Part shown: positions 26,401-36,172 of the stretch, piece by piece
Layout: every line of letters begins with the position of its first letter
Position numbering within the stretch: position 1 is the first letter of the stretch
NCBI GenBank assembly: GCA_965116195.1
Contig: OZ220491.1
Location: forward strand, 2,852,001-2,916,000
Direction: 5' to 3'
DNA: 64,000 bases
DNA from: Aldehydirespirator sp965116195
GTDB taxonomy: Bacteria; Actinomycetota; Acidimicrobiia; Acidimicrobiales; Aldehydirespiratoraceae
Program-made: the position numbers and the translations under genes
The notes under the pieces: generated by a model
Database searches by the model: none
The model's input: only the letters and a program-made list of their open reading frames with translations
What the model was told of the DNA's origin: nothing

Positions 26401-29298
26401 TCAGACACGGAGACGCTTGCCTTCGGGGTCGAAGTGGGCGTGATGGTCCATCACGGTCGCCTCAATGCGCTCGCCTGATGTCAGCAACACCGTCACTTTG
26501 GTGCCGCCGACGGCCAACTCCGGCTCCAGTTGAGCAAGGCAGACTGACCGTCCGAGAGTGGGCGACATCCGCGACGAAGTGATCCGTCCCAAAATCTCGT
26601 TGGTGTTGTGATGCACGATCTGGCACGCCTCATCGGGAACCACATTGGGATCATCCGGCTGGACAGCGACGATTCGGGGCAGCCGTCGCTCGGCCGCCCA
26701 GGCCAACTCAGGGCGGCCCACAAAGTCGTCTTTGTCCAGTCTGATCAGATTTCCCATTCCCGTGCTTTGTGCCAAAGTCAGACCGTCGGTGTCCTGCCCG
26801 ACGATGAAATGCCCCTTCTCAAGGCGCATGATGCGCTGGCCCTCCAGACCGAACGGCCCCACACCCAGGTCACGGCCCGCATCCATGAGCGCCTGCCACA
26901 CGTGCAGACCATGTCCGGCGGGCACGTGCAGTTCATATGACAGCTCGCCCGTGAAGCCGATACGCCACATGAAGCAGCCGGCAACACCGGCAACAGTCGC
27001 AATGCGTACCTGCATGTAAGCAAAGGCCTCAGGTGCGAGGTCAACGTTCTCGGCCACCCGACCAACCAGTTGGCGGGACTTCGGACCGGCCACGTTGATA
27101 CTGGTGTAGGCGGTGGTCACCGGGGTCACATGTACCCGCCAGTCGGGTCGCTCGGTTTGCAGCCAGTTCTCCACCCACTCCCATACACCTGCGGCACCAG
27201 AGGAGGTGGTGGTCATGAGATAGTGATCCTCACCCAAACGTCCGGTGACCCCGTCGTCGAGCACCACGCCGTCTTCGGCGCACATCATTCCGTAACGAAC
27301 CCCACCCACGGCCAGTTTTGACCACTTGTTGGTGTAGAGCAGGTTGAGCAATCTGGGAACATCAGGCCCGCGCAGGTCCAACTTTCCCAACGGAGTGACA
27401 TCGATCAGTCCGACATTGGTACGAACGTTGCGCACCTCGGCAGCCGGGTCACCGTAATGATCGGGGCGTATCCACTGGCCAGCCAGGATCGTGTGAACGC
27501 CGTTGGCCTCATGCCACGGCTGGATTGAGGACACCCGTACCGGCTCGAACATGCGGCCTGCCAGCGCTCCCAGCGTGATCGGCGCGTACGGCGGGCGCCA
27601 GACAGTGGTGCCGACCTCAGCGATGGACTCACCCCGGGCCTCGGCTATGGCTGCAACGGTGTTCACAGTCTCGAGCTTGCCCTGTGACGGGCCCATGGTC
27701 GCGGTTGTGTAGCGCTTGGCCAACTCAACCGAGTCGTAGCCCTCACGGACTGCTATCGCCAGGTCTTTGGAGGTGACATCCTCGGAGAAGTCAACCATCC
27801 CGTGCGTGTCAGATCGGTAGATCTCCGGATGGGGATCTCGACCCAACGGCTGGCGCCGGTCGGGCTCCCAGGGCGGTTCGGCACCCCTCGGGGGCCGAGC
27901 GCGAGCTGTTCGCTTCTGGAAGCGATGGGCAACAGCGGCAGCACGAGCCGCCGCCAGCCGACCGGTCGCAGCACCGTGTGCGCGCAACTCATCAAGGCTG
28001 CCGTCACCGGCGAGGCCCCCCGTGGCCAGCACATTGTCCGGAGGATCAGACGGAAAGAACCGCGCCGCTGTCGGGTCATACACGGGACGGTCACCCGCCA
28101 TGTTGAGCAACGAGGTGGGTGCCGTCCACCCGGCCGCTGTGACAAGCAGATCGGCCTCAAGGCGCGAACCGTCCGCCACCACAACACTCACGGCCCCCGA
28201 AGACCCCGATGCCCCCGATGATCCCTGCGCCGAGTTGAGGGAGTTGTTGTGACGGGCATCCAAAATCGCCACGACCTCAACTCCGGCCCGCTCCAGGTCG
28301 GTGATCGCAAGGTCACCTTCGGGATTGGCGCTGAACACCACAGCCCGCTCGCCCGGTTTGACACCCCAGAGGTTTATCAGTCGGCGTGCCGCTGTTGAGG
28401 TGATCACGCCGGGGCGGTCGTTGCCTGCAAACACGTAGGGCCGCTCAATCAGACCCTGTGCCACCACCAGCATTTTGGCTCGCGCCTTGATGAGCCGTTC
28501 GGCCGCCGTGGGATGGCTGCGTTGAACCACGCCGAGCCAGTTGTCCTCGTAGCGTCCGGTGACTGTGGAGTCCGTGAGCACCTCCACATCAGTGGCTCTC
28601 AGGGTGTCACGCAGTTCTGTCAGAGCCGCACGCATGGGGGGCTGACTGCTGTGGCGCAGATGTCCGCCCACATCATGCTCGTGCTCCACCAACAGCACTT
28701 GCGCACCTGCCATCGAAGCCGCCACCGCCGCCTCTATCCCGGCCGGGCCGGCACCAGCGACCACCACGTCGGGGTGGGTGTAACGCTTGTCGTGGTAACG
28801 CTGCGGAGTGTCCAGATCAATTTTCCCGCCGGGTGCGAATGTGGCCAGCACGCGTTCATAGGTGGGCCACAGTCGTCGTGGCCACATGAAGGTCTTGTAG
28901 TAGAAACCGGCTGTGAGGAACCGCTTCACCAACCCGTTGACAGCTTTGAGGTCGTAACGCAGTGACGGCCACACGTTCTGGGCACGTATGTCCATCGCTG
29001 CTTCCAGCCGCCGGTGCCCGGCCCTCACATTGGGGTCATCGCCCACCTGCACCATCAGGTTGGGATCCCAGTAATCGGCGGTGAGGATGCCGCGGGGCCG
29101 GTGGTATTTCATGGAGCGGGAGAACACCTGAACGCCGGACGCGGCCAGTGCTGAGGCGATGGTGTCGCCTTCAAATCCGCTGAAACGTTTGCCGTTCCAC
29201 CGAAAAGCCAGCCTCCTGGAGCGGTCCAGTACTTCGCTGGGCTGCACGCTGGCCCGACTCATGGTCATATTGAGAAATCCAGGGTCATACTGAGACAC
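26401..29298 (-). CDS. soxA: Sarcosine oxidase, alpha subunit
   Basis: The 965-residue subunit holds the NAD+ site and the folate-binding domain. The N-terminal ferredoxin-like part (FRWNGKRFSGFEGDTIASAL, SMKYHRPRG) is followed by the Rossmann motif VVVAGAGPAGIEAAVAAS (about residue 175) and, in the C-terminal 400 residues, a GcvT-type fold (GVIDVTPLGKLDLRGPDV, FTGELSYELHVPAGHG). It passes the methyl group of sarcosine to tetrahydrofolate. Its 5' end shows a small repeat (GGTCATACTGAGA). Confidence 0.95.
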   Translation of the reverse strand: MSQYDPGFLNMTMSRASVQPSEVLDRSRRLAFRWNGKRFSGFEGDTIASALAASGVQVFSRSMKYHRPRGILTADYWDPNLMVQVGDDPNVRAGHRRLEAAMDIRAQNVWPSLRYDLKAVNGLVKRFLTAGFYYKTFMWPRRLWPTYERVLATFAPGGKIDLDTPQRYHDKRYTHPDVVVAGAGPAGIEAAVAASMAGAQVLLVEHEHDVGGHLRHSSQPPMRAALTELRDTLRATDVEVLTDSTVTGRYEDNWLGVVQRSHPTAAERLIKARAKMLVVAQGLIERPYVFAGNDRPGVITSTAARRLINLWGVKPGERAVVFSANPEGDLAITDLERAGVEVVAILDARHNNSLNSAQGSSGASGSSGAVSVVVADGSRLEADLLVTAAGWTAPTSLLNMAGDRPVYDPTAARFFPSDPPDNVLATGGLAGDGSLDELRAHGAATGRLAAARAAAVAHRFQKRTARARPPRGAEPPWEPDRRQPLGRDPHPEIYRSDTHGMVDFSEDVTSKDLAIAVREGYDSVELAKRYTTATMGPSQGKLETVNTVAAIAEARGESIAEVGTTVWRPPYAPITLGALAGRMFEPVRVSSIQPWHEANGVHTILAGQWIRPDHYGDPAAEVRNVRTNVGLIDVTPLGKLDLRGPDVPRLLNLLYTNKWSKLAVGGVRYGMMCAEDGVVLDDGVTGRLGEDHYLMTTTSSGAAGVWEWVENWLQTERPDWRVHVTPVTTAYTSINVAGPKSRQLVGRVAENVDLAPEAFAYMQVRIATVAGVAGCFMWRIGFTGELSYELHVPAGHGLHVWQALMDAGRDLGVGPFGLEGQRIMRLEKGHFIVGQDTDGLTLAQSTGMGNLIRLDKDDFVGRPELAWAAERRLPRIVAVQPDDPNVVPDEACQIVHHNTNEILGRITSSRMSPTLGRSVCLAQLEPELAVGGTKVTVLLTSGERIEATVMDHHAHFDPEGKRLRV

Positions 29299-29484
29299 TC
29301 ACGGTCATACGCCGTCCAGAAGCTCTGCGTTGTAGGGCCATGACTGGGACACCGATCCGCCAACAGTGTGTATTCGGGTGTTCCCAGGTTGCGGCCGTTC
29401 GAGTTTCAACTAGCCCGCATGGTGCAGCGGGTGATACGTGCAAAGGCGAACACCGAAGTTGCGGGGTGTGGTTGCGAGTACCGG

Positions 29485-29757
29485 TCATGGTTTGGCCCCT
29501 CGCTTGTCGCTGGGTTGGGGCGGGTCACGGAACTCGTTCGTGGCTGTATTGCGTTCAAGCGTGAACCAGCGCCTGCAGCCGGAGAGGCAATACCACGTCT
29601 CGCGCAGCCAACCGGCTGGGTTGTCACGCAGATAGAGATAGTCGCGCCACTCCGGGGCTGAGGCCAACCCGGGATCGGGACGGGCATGCGACTCGCCCCC
29701 GTAGCGCAGGTCCGCGGAGTTGCGCGGCCCGCACCTGGGACAAGGCACCAGCAACAT
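29485..29757 (-). CDS. soxD: Sarcosine oxidase, delta subunit
   Basis: From ATG 29757 the 90-residue protein shows the SoxD zinc-binding pattern: PCPRCGPRNSADLRYGGE, then RDYLYLRDNPAG, WYCLSGCRRWF and ERNTATNEF. The longer frame to 29880 overlaps the end of soxB and is not needed. SoxD helps assemble the tetramer. A 186-base gap without visible features separates it from soxA. Confidence 0.93.
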   Translation of the reverse strand: MLLVPCPRCGPRNSADLRYGGESHARPDPGLASAPEWRDYLYLRDNPAGWLRETWYCLSGCRRWFTLERNTATNEFRDPPQPSDKRGAKP

Positions 29758-29827
29758 CAGTGACCCACCACGCCGCAAACCACGCCAAAGCCCTTGCGCA
29801 TCCGGCCAGAACAGGGCACCGACACCG

Positions 29828-31138
29828 TCAGTGACCCACCGCCGCTGCGCCTTTTTCGCCCACCAACATCCCGGTCTCAAAGCGACTGAGAGCGAACGCC
29901 TTGATCAGTTTGGGTGTTTGGCCTGTCGCAACAGCCTCGGCCATCTGCTCGCCCGAGACCGGGCCGGCCTTGAAACCGTAGGTGCCCCAACCAACATCCA
30001 CCAAAAACCCCTTGACCGGGGTGAACCCCATCACCGGCGAATAGTCAGGAGTCATGTCACACAACCCGGCCCACTGGCGCAGCAACCGCAAACGCGACAC
30101 ACCGGGCATGAGTTCCAGAACATGACCGGCAAGTTCCTCGGTGAACTCAAGCGAGCCCCGCACCGAGTAGGTCGCCACCGGGTCAACAGCAGCCCCGAAA
30201 ACAAGCTCACCGCGATCCGTCTGACTTACATAGACGTGCAGAGAGCCTGACACGACCACAGTGGGCAAAAACACCTTGACAGGCTCGGTAACCGCGGCCT
30301 GCAGGGGATGGGTGGTTATGGGCAGGCGCACACCGGCCATGGCCGAGATCAGCGAAGCCCACCCGGCAGTGCAGTTGACAACCACCGGGGCGGCGATGTC
30401 ACCTCGGTTGGTGCGAACGCCCGTGACACGCCCGCCCGGGCCCTTGCCCTCGGGGCCGTCACCACCGGTACACAAGATGTCAAGCACCTCGGTCTGTTGG
30501 TGCATCTCCACACCCAGGTGATCAGCGGCGCGGGCATAGCCCCACACCACCGCGTCGTGACGCACGATCCCGCCGGGCGGATGGTAGAGCGCCCCCAGGA
30601 TCGGGTACCTCGGTCGGCCCGAGGTGTCCAGGCTAGGGGCCTGCTTTTTGATCTCGTACGGGCCGATCACGCTGGAGTTGACACCTTGGAGTCTGTTGAC
30701 CTCAGCTCGCCAGCGCATCGTTCGCAGCGCACTGTCGGTGTGCGCCAGAGTCAGATGGCCACGCTCGCTGAACATCACGTTGAGATTCAGGTCTGTCGCC
30801 ATTGAGTTGTAGAGATGCAGCGAACGGTCATAGAAGGCAACACCGGCGGGAGTCAGGTAGTTGGAACGCACGATGGCGGTGTTACGGCCCGAGCCACCGC
30901 TGCCCAGATAGGCCTTGTCAAGCACCGCCACATCCGTGATCCCGTGGTTGCGAGCCAGATAGTAGGCAGTGGCCAGGCCATGCACACCACCACCGATGAT
31001 CACCGCGTCGTAGGAGCGCTTCAGCGCCGCATCGCGCCAGACCCTGGGCCACGATCCACCACGCAGACCACGCCAAGCGAGCGCCGCAGCAGAATACTTC
31101 GGTGCATGGTGTCGCAACCGGCGATGCCGAACGGCCAT
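29828..31138 (-). CDS. soxB: Sarcosine oxidase, beta subunit
   Basis: The 436-residue catalytic flavoprotein oxidises sarcosine at covalently bound FMN. It has AAALAWRGLRGG near the start, the FAD loop VIIGGGVHGLATAYYLA, GSGGSGRNTAIVRSNYLTP, and C-terminal GLCDMTPDYSPVMGFTPVKG with GWGTYGFKAGP. It is first in the soxBDAG string and has a 296-base leader upstream. The complex yields glycine, H2O2 and a one-carbon unit. Confidence 0.95.
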   Translation of the reverse strand: MAVRHRRLRHHAPKYSAAALAWRGLRGGSWPRVWRDAALKRSYDAVIIGGGVHGLATAYYLARNHGITDVAVLDKAYLGSGGSGRNTAIVRSNYLTPAGVAFYDRSLHLYNSMATDLNLNVMFSERGHLTLAHTDSALRTMRWRAEVNRLQGVNSSVIGPYEIKKQAPSLDTSGRPRYPILGALYHPPGGIVRHDAVVWGYARAADHLGVEMHQQTEVLDILCTGGDGPEGKGPGGRVTGVRTNRGDIAAPVVVNCTAGWASLISAMAGVRLPITTHPLQAAVTEPVKVFLPTVVVSGSLHVYVSQTDRGELVFGAAVDPVATYSVRGSLEFTEELAGHVLELMPGVSRLRLLRQWAGLCDMTPDYSPVMGFTPVKGFLVDVGWGTYGFKAGPVSGEQMAEAVATGQTPKLIKAFALSRFETGMLVGEKGAAAVGH

Positions 31139-31302
31139 GGCTTGTGACTCTACGTGAATTTGATCAGGTCGGTTAAGTCGGCGGCCGCGGCAACTGAGCC
31201 CTGAGTGACTTGCCCACAGCGACGCTACCTCTTCTCAAGTGGGTACCGCGTGCATCCCAGATGAAGGTATCAGCATCGTCTTTCCCGGCTTTGTGGCACC
31301 AA

Positions 31303-31335
31303 GAAGGCCCCGGCACTATAGAGACCGGGGCCTTC
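31303..31335 (-). terminator. Hairpin after surface protein 1
   Basis: An 11-bp perfect inverted repeat (GAAGGCCCCGG / CCGGGGCCTTC, 11-base loop) lies 100 bases past the stop of the giant gene. A related hairpin occupies the same place after the second giant gene, and both share the flanking GGGTTGGTGGTGGTCT. There is only a weak T-run on the minus strand, so termination is inferred. Confidence 0.6.
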
Positions 31336-31434
31336 TCGGGTTGGTGGTGGTCTGTTTGTCAGGCTGCCAACGTGCTCCAACTGGTTGGCACCGGTGCCCT
31401 GACGATGGTCAACGCCGGGTCAGTAACCCGATGT

Positions 31435-34400
31435 TCATCCTCCAGTTTGGGTGTACTGTTTGTTCACGGTACTCCATGCATCGCATGAGTTCGAGTATAC
31501 ACCCACATTTGCCACATAATCGGTACCAGATGTCAAGTCGGTAAGAGTAACAGAAATCGTATTATCACCCGTATTTCGGCTCATTACTGTCTTTCTTTTT
31601 ACCCCGTCGTTGTTTGACACTGAACCAGAATACTCGGCATTAGCCGGTATCGCACAGCCGCCTATCTGAGACTGAGGCAGTGGCCGTTTCCAAGTCAGGG
31701 TCACGCTCGTACCAGATGGAGTTATCGTAAGATCTCGAACATTTGGTACTACACTCGCTGCAAGTGTTGTGGTCGTTGTCGTTGTTGAAGTAGTCGTGGT
31801 GGTGGCAACCGCTGGCGCTGCTGGTTCTCTGAAGCGTATGATGCCGAATTTGGCTGGCGTGGTTGAGTCGTTGCCTGTGGCTCCCGGTGCGTTCGTTCCT
31901 GCTCTCACTATAAATCCGATACTCCCTCTGGAACCTGGGTTTGCTGTGTCGTGGTCTTGCATCTCCATAGCGAACGAAACACTCCCATCAGCGCCGGTGT
32001 GCAAGGTCTCGCTAGACTTCGTCGGAGCGACCGCTCTCGAGTTTTCATCCTGGTAATACGTAAAGCTCATAGAGTCGCCCTTCCTGTTGACCCTTAAAAT
32101 GTAGTTAGAAGCACCGGCAGTCTCCGCCGAGAACTGGGCTGGTGTCGTACCGTCAGCACCTGCTGTGGTGTTCGCACCAGTTGAGTCCTTCAACTGAACT
32201 ATGACACCTACCTGATCACCGAACTCCGCCTCAACATAATCCTCACGACCAGATAGTTCCTTGTTGGTCTTGGCACCGTATGACGTGACCGTGAAACTAG
32301 CAGCCGCGCTACCCGCAGGAACAGTGGTTGTCGGCACGCTCCCGGTGGTTGTCCGGGCACCTTCGGTGATCAGAACATAGAAATAATGCAACCGATTGTT
32401 CGTGTTGCCCGAAGCACCCGGGCCGTTGACTTTTTCCCACGCCCGGATCAGCAGCGACCGAACATCACCATTCGTGCTCGGATTAGGATCAGCAACCGCA
32501 GAAATGTAGAACTCCACCTTGCCACTGGCATCAGTTTTAAATTCACGATACATGGGAGTGTTCCAACCACCAGAACAATCCGTTGTGCCGCCAGCACCGC
32601 ACCTGGCAAACAAAGTAGTCGAATCAGCAGTATCATCAGTCACCTTCGTGACCGTGTCACGAGTATCTCGCTGCCAAACAAGAAACCTCGCAGGATTAAT
32701 ACCGTCTTTACCGACCACAGCATTCTTCACTGTGTTGCTATCAGCTTCATCAGTGTACTTCAGTTGCAAAGTGACCTTGGTCCAGTCGCCAAACTTCATC
32801 GTGTAATACGTCTTGCTGCCAGCATCAGTCGCCTTGGTACCCGCAACCGTGGTGTCATCAACAGTCAACTCCACAGACTCGGCCGCCCCTGCAGGCGGTG
32901 CCGCAGTGGTCGTAGGAGCAGCAGGAGTCGGCTCAGCAAAGCGCACGATGCCGTATTTCGCTGCGGTGGTCACATCGTTGCCGGTAGCACCAGGAGCGTT
33001 GTCCCGAGCTCTCACAATGAACCCTATGCTGCCCTTCGTGCCTGAAGTTGAAGTGTCCGGATCATCCATCAGCATCTCGTATGTGACACTACCATCTGCG
33101 CCAGTGCTCTCCGTTTGCTGATTGGTGCGCAGTTCTCTACCTATGGTGGGCCCCCAAAACACCTGAGCACCACTCCCCGAGGAGTGCTTACGAATCACTG
33201 ACAGGTGCTCACGCGTAACCGTACGCAGCGTTCTGAAGGTAGCTGAATTCGTGCCGTCAACACCTCTGGTCGTGTCAGCACCATCAGTGTCCTTGAGCTG
33301 CACAATGATTTTCACCGTATCCCCAAAATCAGCTTCAACAAAACTCGACGTGGCACCAAGTTCCTTGTCGGTCTTCGCGCCTTCGGATGTCACCGTGAAA
33401 CTGGCAGCCGGCTTACCCGCAGCCAAAGTCGTCGTGGTAGTAGTAGTAGTCGTCGTCGTGGTAGTCGTGGTAGTCGTAGTCGTGGTGGTAGTCGTCGTGG
33501 TCGTGGTGGTGGTGGTGCCTGTTGTTGTACCGGTGGTTGTGAGGTGGAAGTTGGCTATGTCTGCGCTGTTGTCGTGGTCATATGAGTCCCAGTGCAACCT
33601 GGCGGTTATGGGCATTTCTTTGAGGGCTTTGGCGAGTGCTGCCTCAAAGGCTGCCAAGGTGACGTAGTTGCCGTTGAGTTGGAACACGTCGTTGTCGTCG
33701 TAGCGCAGTTGATGCGGCACAACCGGGTCACCGTTGTCGGAGTCCACGATGATCTCATCAGTGTCGGTGCTACCAGCCAGCACAAGCAAACTCTCACCAG
33801 AAGACTGAGAAACCTTACTCGTGCGGATCGCCCACAACACCGTCGTCTCACCACACCTGTCCTTACCATCAGAGTTCGCGCTGTGACAACCAGTGTCAGC
33901 CGCCCCGGCGGCGTCGCCGTTCCAGGTAGCAGTAATCGTCTCCTTTGACGCGGTGTCCACTTTTTGGGTGTAACCAATACGCACCATGCCATCAGAACCC
34001 GTGCGACGCTCCGACTTCGGCAGATTCGACACCGTCATCGTGTCAGTGTTCAAACTGGAGGTGAGCAGTATCGGTTGGTTACGCATACCAACCCCGTACT
34101 GATCACGCACCGCCACCTGAATACTGTTCGACCCGGACGTACCAGCCGCTGCGACCACCACAAACGGATGCACCGGCATCGGGGTCACATGAGACACCAC
34201 CGACGCGGCGTCAGAAAACACCACAAACTGCTCCTTGGCACCAGCAGGCGCGTTGTCTGACGGGGTCAACGTCCACACCACCGTCCGATACTGACCAACA
34301 CTCGTCGGGTTCGGATCAGACGCCGTAACACTAAAGTTCAACCTGCCACTACTATCAGAAGTAACCGTCGCTGCCTCGGTGACGCTCACCAACGCAGCCG

Positions 34401-35835
34401 CCGTCGCAGCCGCAACACTGGAATGCTGACCGGTGTAAGTCTTTTTCTGCAAACTGTACTTCGCGGGCTTCGATCCGTCGGTGCCGACCGTGGCGTTGCT
34501 GGTCACGCCCTCTGTGTTGGTGGACTGCAACTGCCCGGTGAACTCCAAACTCGAACCGAACCGCACATGAAACGTCTTGGCCTGCGCTGGAGACACCAAC
34601 AACGAACCCGCGGCCACGGGCAGGCTCGCCAACCGCAACTTGAACACCTCGGTGTCCTCATCGAACTTGTCACCAACCCGACCAGACCACACCCACACCG
34701 TCACATCCGACCCCGACGCGTCCGTCACGCTCAACCGTGTGTTACCATCCGCGTCGGTAGCAGGATCAACCACATCCACCTGACACTTCGTCGTGCCACT
34801 CTCCACCGCTTTCACCAAAGCAGCGCATCCACCGAGATTGTCAAACGCCTTACCCTCATCATCAGTCGCCACATAAAAACCGTCAATGATCTCCGCGCGC
34901 ACCGGCATGAAATCACTGTCACGCACCGACACCACCACCGTGCGACCATCAGCCTGCGCCGTCAACCCAACCGGCCGCACATTCGTATGCGCCAACAACC
35001 GCGTCACGAACGACGCCGCGTTCTTGCGCGGCACCAACCCTGACGGATCAAACGCAGCCTGATCACCCGCACTCCCAGTTGTCAAACCCAACTCATACGC
35101 AATGCTCACCAAATCATCATCACCACGCGACAGCATTGACCGCGCGTCAGCGAAATGATCCACCTTGGAAACAGCCACACCCTTCAAACTCCCGTCCTTG
35201 TCGAACAAGTCCGGGCTCACCAAACGCAAAAACGCCACCAACGCAGACACCACCACAAGACGCGTCGCCGGCTCATCCGGCGCAAACGAATCAGCCGTCG
35301 CGCCAGACAAGATCATGTTGTGCGTCAACACACCAATCGCAGCACGACGCTCCTCGTCCAAACCCTCAACATCACCAAACCCGCCAGCACCATCACCGGT
35401 CAAACCCAACCCAGCGATCTTCGCAGCACGGTGCAACATCAACGCCAACTGCGAACGCGTCACCGGCGCACCAGGATCAAACCGCTCCGCGGTCTTGCCA
35501 ACCGTCACCCCGTAATACGCCAAACAATTAATCGCGTCCTCAGCACCCAAACCCTCAATATCACCAAACCCCGACTCGTCCAACGCCTCACCAACACACG
35601 CCGAAAACACCGGCAACTTGTCAGCCACCGCCACATTCCCAGCACCAGTTGTGACCACAGCAGACCCAGCCGGGCTCACCACCACAACCGAACCCAACAA
35701 CGCCACCACAAACAACACAACCAGCCCACGCCAGCCACGCCGCCGCCGCGACCCACCCGAAGAACCGCCACCAAACAAGCGACGACCCACAACCACACGA
35801 CCCCCCACAGGAAGCCGACCAAACAACTGAGACAT
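31435..35835 (-). CDS. Giant SLH-domain surface protein 1 (constant N-half, variable C-half, FN3 tail)
   Basis: The ATG at 35835 follows AGGTGGG and gives 1466 residues. A long basic signal peptide ends near SPAGSA (about 57-59). Three SLH-type repeats follow (about 78-140, 150-205, 225-285; GFGDIEGL, FDPGAPVTRSQLAL, FADARSML), which usually anchor proteins to cell-wall polymers. Next come Ig-like segments to about 773, then about 30 threonines, then three related beta-type modules (ASFTVTS.GAKT.KEL...FGD.V..IVQLKD) and, unique to this copy, a second Thr linker and a fibronectin type III-like domain. Residues up to the hinge are nearly identical to the protein at 53162-57193; beyond it they diverge. 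The 3' half is less GC-rich. Confidence 0.85.
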   Translation of the reverse strand: MSQLFGRLPVGGRVVVGRRLFGGGSSGGSRRRRGWRGLVVLFVVALLGSVVVVSPAGSAVVTTGAGNVAVADKLPVFSACVGEALDESGFGDIEGLGAEDAINCLAYYGVTVGKTAERFDPGAPVTRSQLALMLHRAAKIAGLGLTGDGAGGFGDVEGLDEERRAAIGVLTHNMILSGATADSFAPDEPATRLVVVSALVAFLRLVSPDLFDKDGSLKGVAVSKVDHFADARSMLSRGDDDLVSIAYELGLTTGSAGDQAAFDPSGLVPRKNAASFVTRLLAHTNVRPVGLTAQADGRTVVVSVRDSDFMPVRAEIIDGFYVATDDEGKAFDNLGGCAALVKAVESGTTKCQVDVVDPATDADGNTRLSVTDASGSDVTVWVWSGRVGDKFDEDTEVFKLRLASLPVAAGSLLVSPAQAKTFHVRFGSSLEFTGQLQSTNTEGVTSNATVGTDGSKPAKYSLQKKTYTGQHSSVAAATAAALVSVTEAATVTSDSSGRLNFSVTASDPNPTSVGQYRTVVWTLTPSDNAPAGAKEQFVVFSDAASVVSHVTPMPVHPFVVVAAAGTSGSNSIQVAVRDQYGVGMRNQPILLTSSLNTDTMTVSNLPKSERRTGSDGMVRIGYTQKVDTASKETITATWNGDAAGAADTGCHSANSDGKDRCGETTVLWAIRTSKVSQSSGESLLVLAGSTDTDEIIVDSDNGDPVVPHQLRYDDNDVFQLNGNYVTLAAFEAALAKALKEMPITARLHWDSYDHDNSADIANFHLTTTGTTTGTTTTTTTTTTTTTTTTTTTTTTTTTTTTTTLAAGKPAASFTVTSEGAKTDKELGATSSFVEADFGDTVKIIVQLKDTDGADTTRGVDGTNSATFRTLRTVTREHLSVIRKHSSGSGAQVFWGPTIGRELRTNQQTESTGADGSVTYEMLMDDPDTSTSGTKGSIGFIVRARDNAPGATGNDVTTAAKYGIVRFAEPTPAAPTTTAAPPAGAAESVELTVDDTTVAGTKATDAGSKTYYTMKFGDWTKVTLQLKYTDEADSNTVKNAVVGKDGINPARFLVWQRDTRDTVTKVTDDTADSTTLFARCGAGGTTDCSGGWNTPMYREFKTDASGKVEFYISAVADPNPSTNGDVRSLLIRAWEKVNGPGASGNTNNRLHYFYVLITEGARTTTGSVPTTTVPAGSAAASFTVTSYGAKTNKELSGREDYVEAEFGDQVGVIVQLKDSTGANTTAGADGTTPAQFSAETAGASNYILRVNRKGDSMSFTYYQDENSRAVAPTKSSETLHTGADGSVSFAMEMQDHDTANPGSRGSIGFIVRAGTNAPGATGNDSTTPAKFGIIRFREPAAPAVATTTTTSTTTTTTTLAASVVPNVRDLTITPSGTSVTLTWKRPLPQSQIGGCAIPANAEYSGSVSNNDGVKRKTVMSRNTGDNTISVTLTDLTSGTDYVANVGVYSNSCDAWSTVNKQYTQTGG
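33428..33517 (-). repeat. Threonine-codon microsatellite, about 30 ACN codons
   Basis: An uninterrupted run of ACN codons (seen as GTN on the plus strand) encodes the hinge of surface protein 1. The second gene has 39 such codons at the same place. Trinucleotide slippage here changes length without a frameshift. It also marks the switch from identical to diverged sequence. Confidence 0.9.
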
Positions 35836-35968
35836 CAGTCCCACCTTTCTGTCACCTTGACTTTGCCGACAACACCCACCATGGGCACCGCCAAACACGG
35901 ACCATACCCGACCCCAGCAGACACAACACCACACGGCCAAAACCGCACGACACCACGCCAGCCAGAAC
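33518..35968. repeat. 2451-bp duplicated constant module, copy 1
   Basis: The segment aligns without gaps to 54876-57326: coding N-terminal half plus 133 bases upstream of the start codon. Visible differences cluster in a few short patches (about 35062-35106, the signal-peptide cleavage region near 35645-35672, one base near 35168). Both copies point the same way, 21,358 bp apart. Confidence 0.9.
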
Positions 35969-36007
35969 GGGCACGACCAACTTTACCAACACACCAACCT
36001 CAACAAC

Positions 36008-36023
36008 TGTGACATCCGTCACA
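36008..36023. promoter_or_regulatory. CRP-like palindrome upstream of surface protein 1
   Basis: TGTGACATCCGTCACA matches TGTGA-N6-TCACA exactly. It lies 173 bases before the start codon, beyond the end of the identical module, yet recurs with about 14 shared flanking bases at 57371-57386 although the DNA between site and module differs. That conservation suggests a real operator for a CRP/FNR-family regulator. Confidence 0.55.
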
Positions 36024-36172
36024 CCCACCAACCACCAACCACCAACCAGAACCTCTCACCCGACAAACGCCACAACCACCCCCAAAAGGTACACCCCAAC
36101 GGCAAGGCCCATATCAGCGTCACGCCCTATGAAGGCCCTACGTGGCAGCCGCCACCAACAAACCCAACCCGC

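Noticed and set aside
29299..29484. tRNA or small RNA gene between soxA and soxD
   Set aside because: No cloverleaf arms or TTCGANNC-type loop could be laid out; the stretch shows only short chance pairings.
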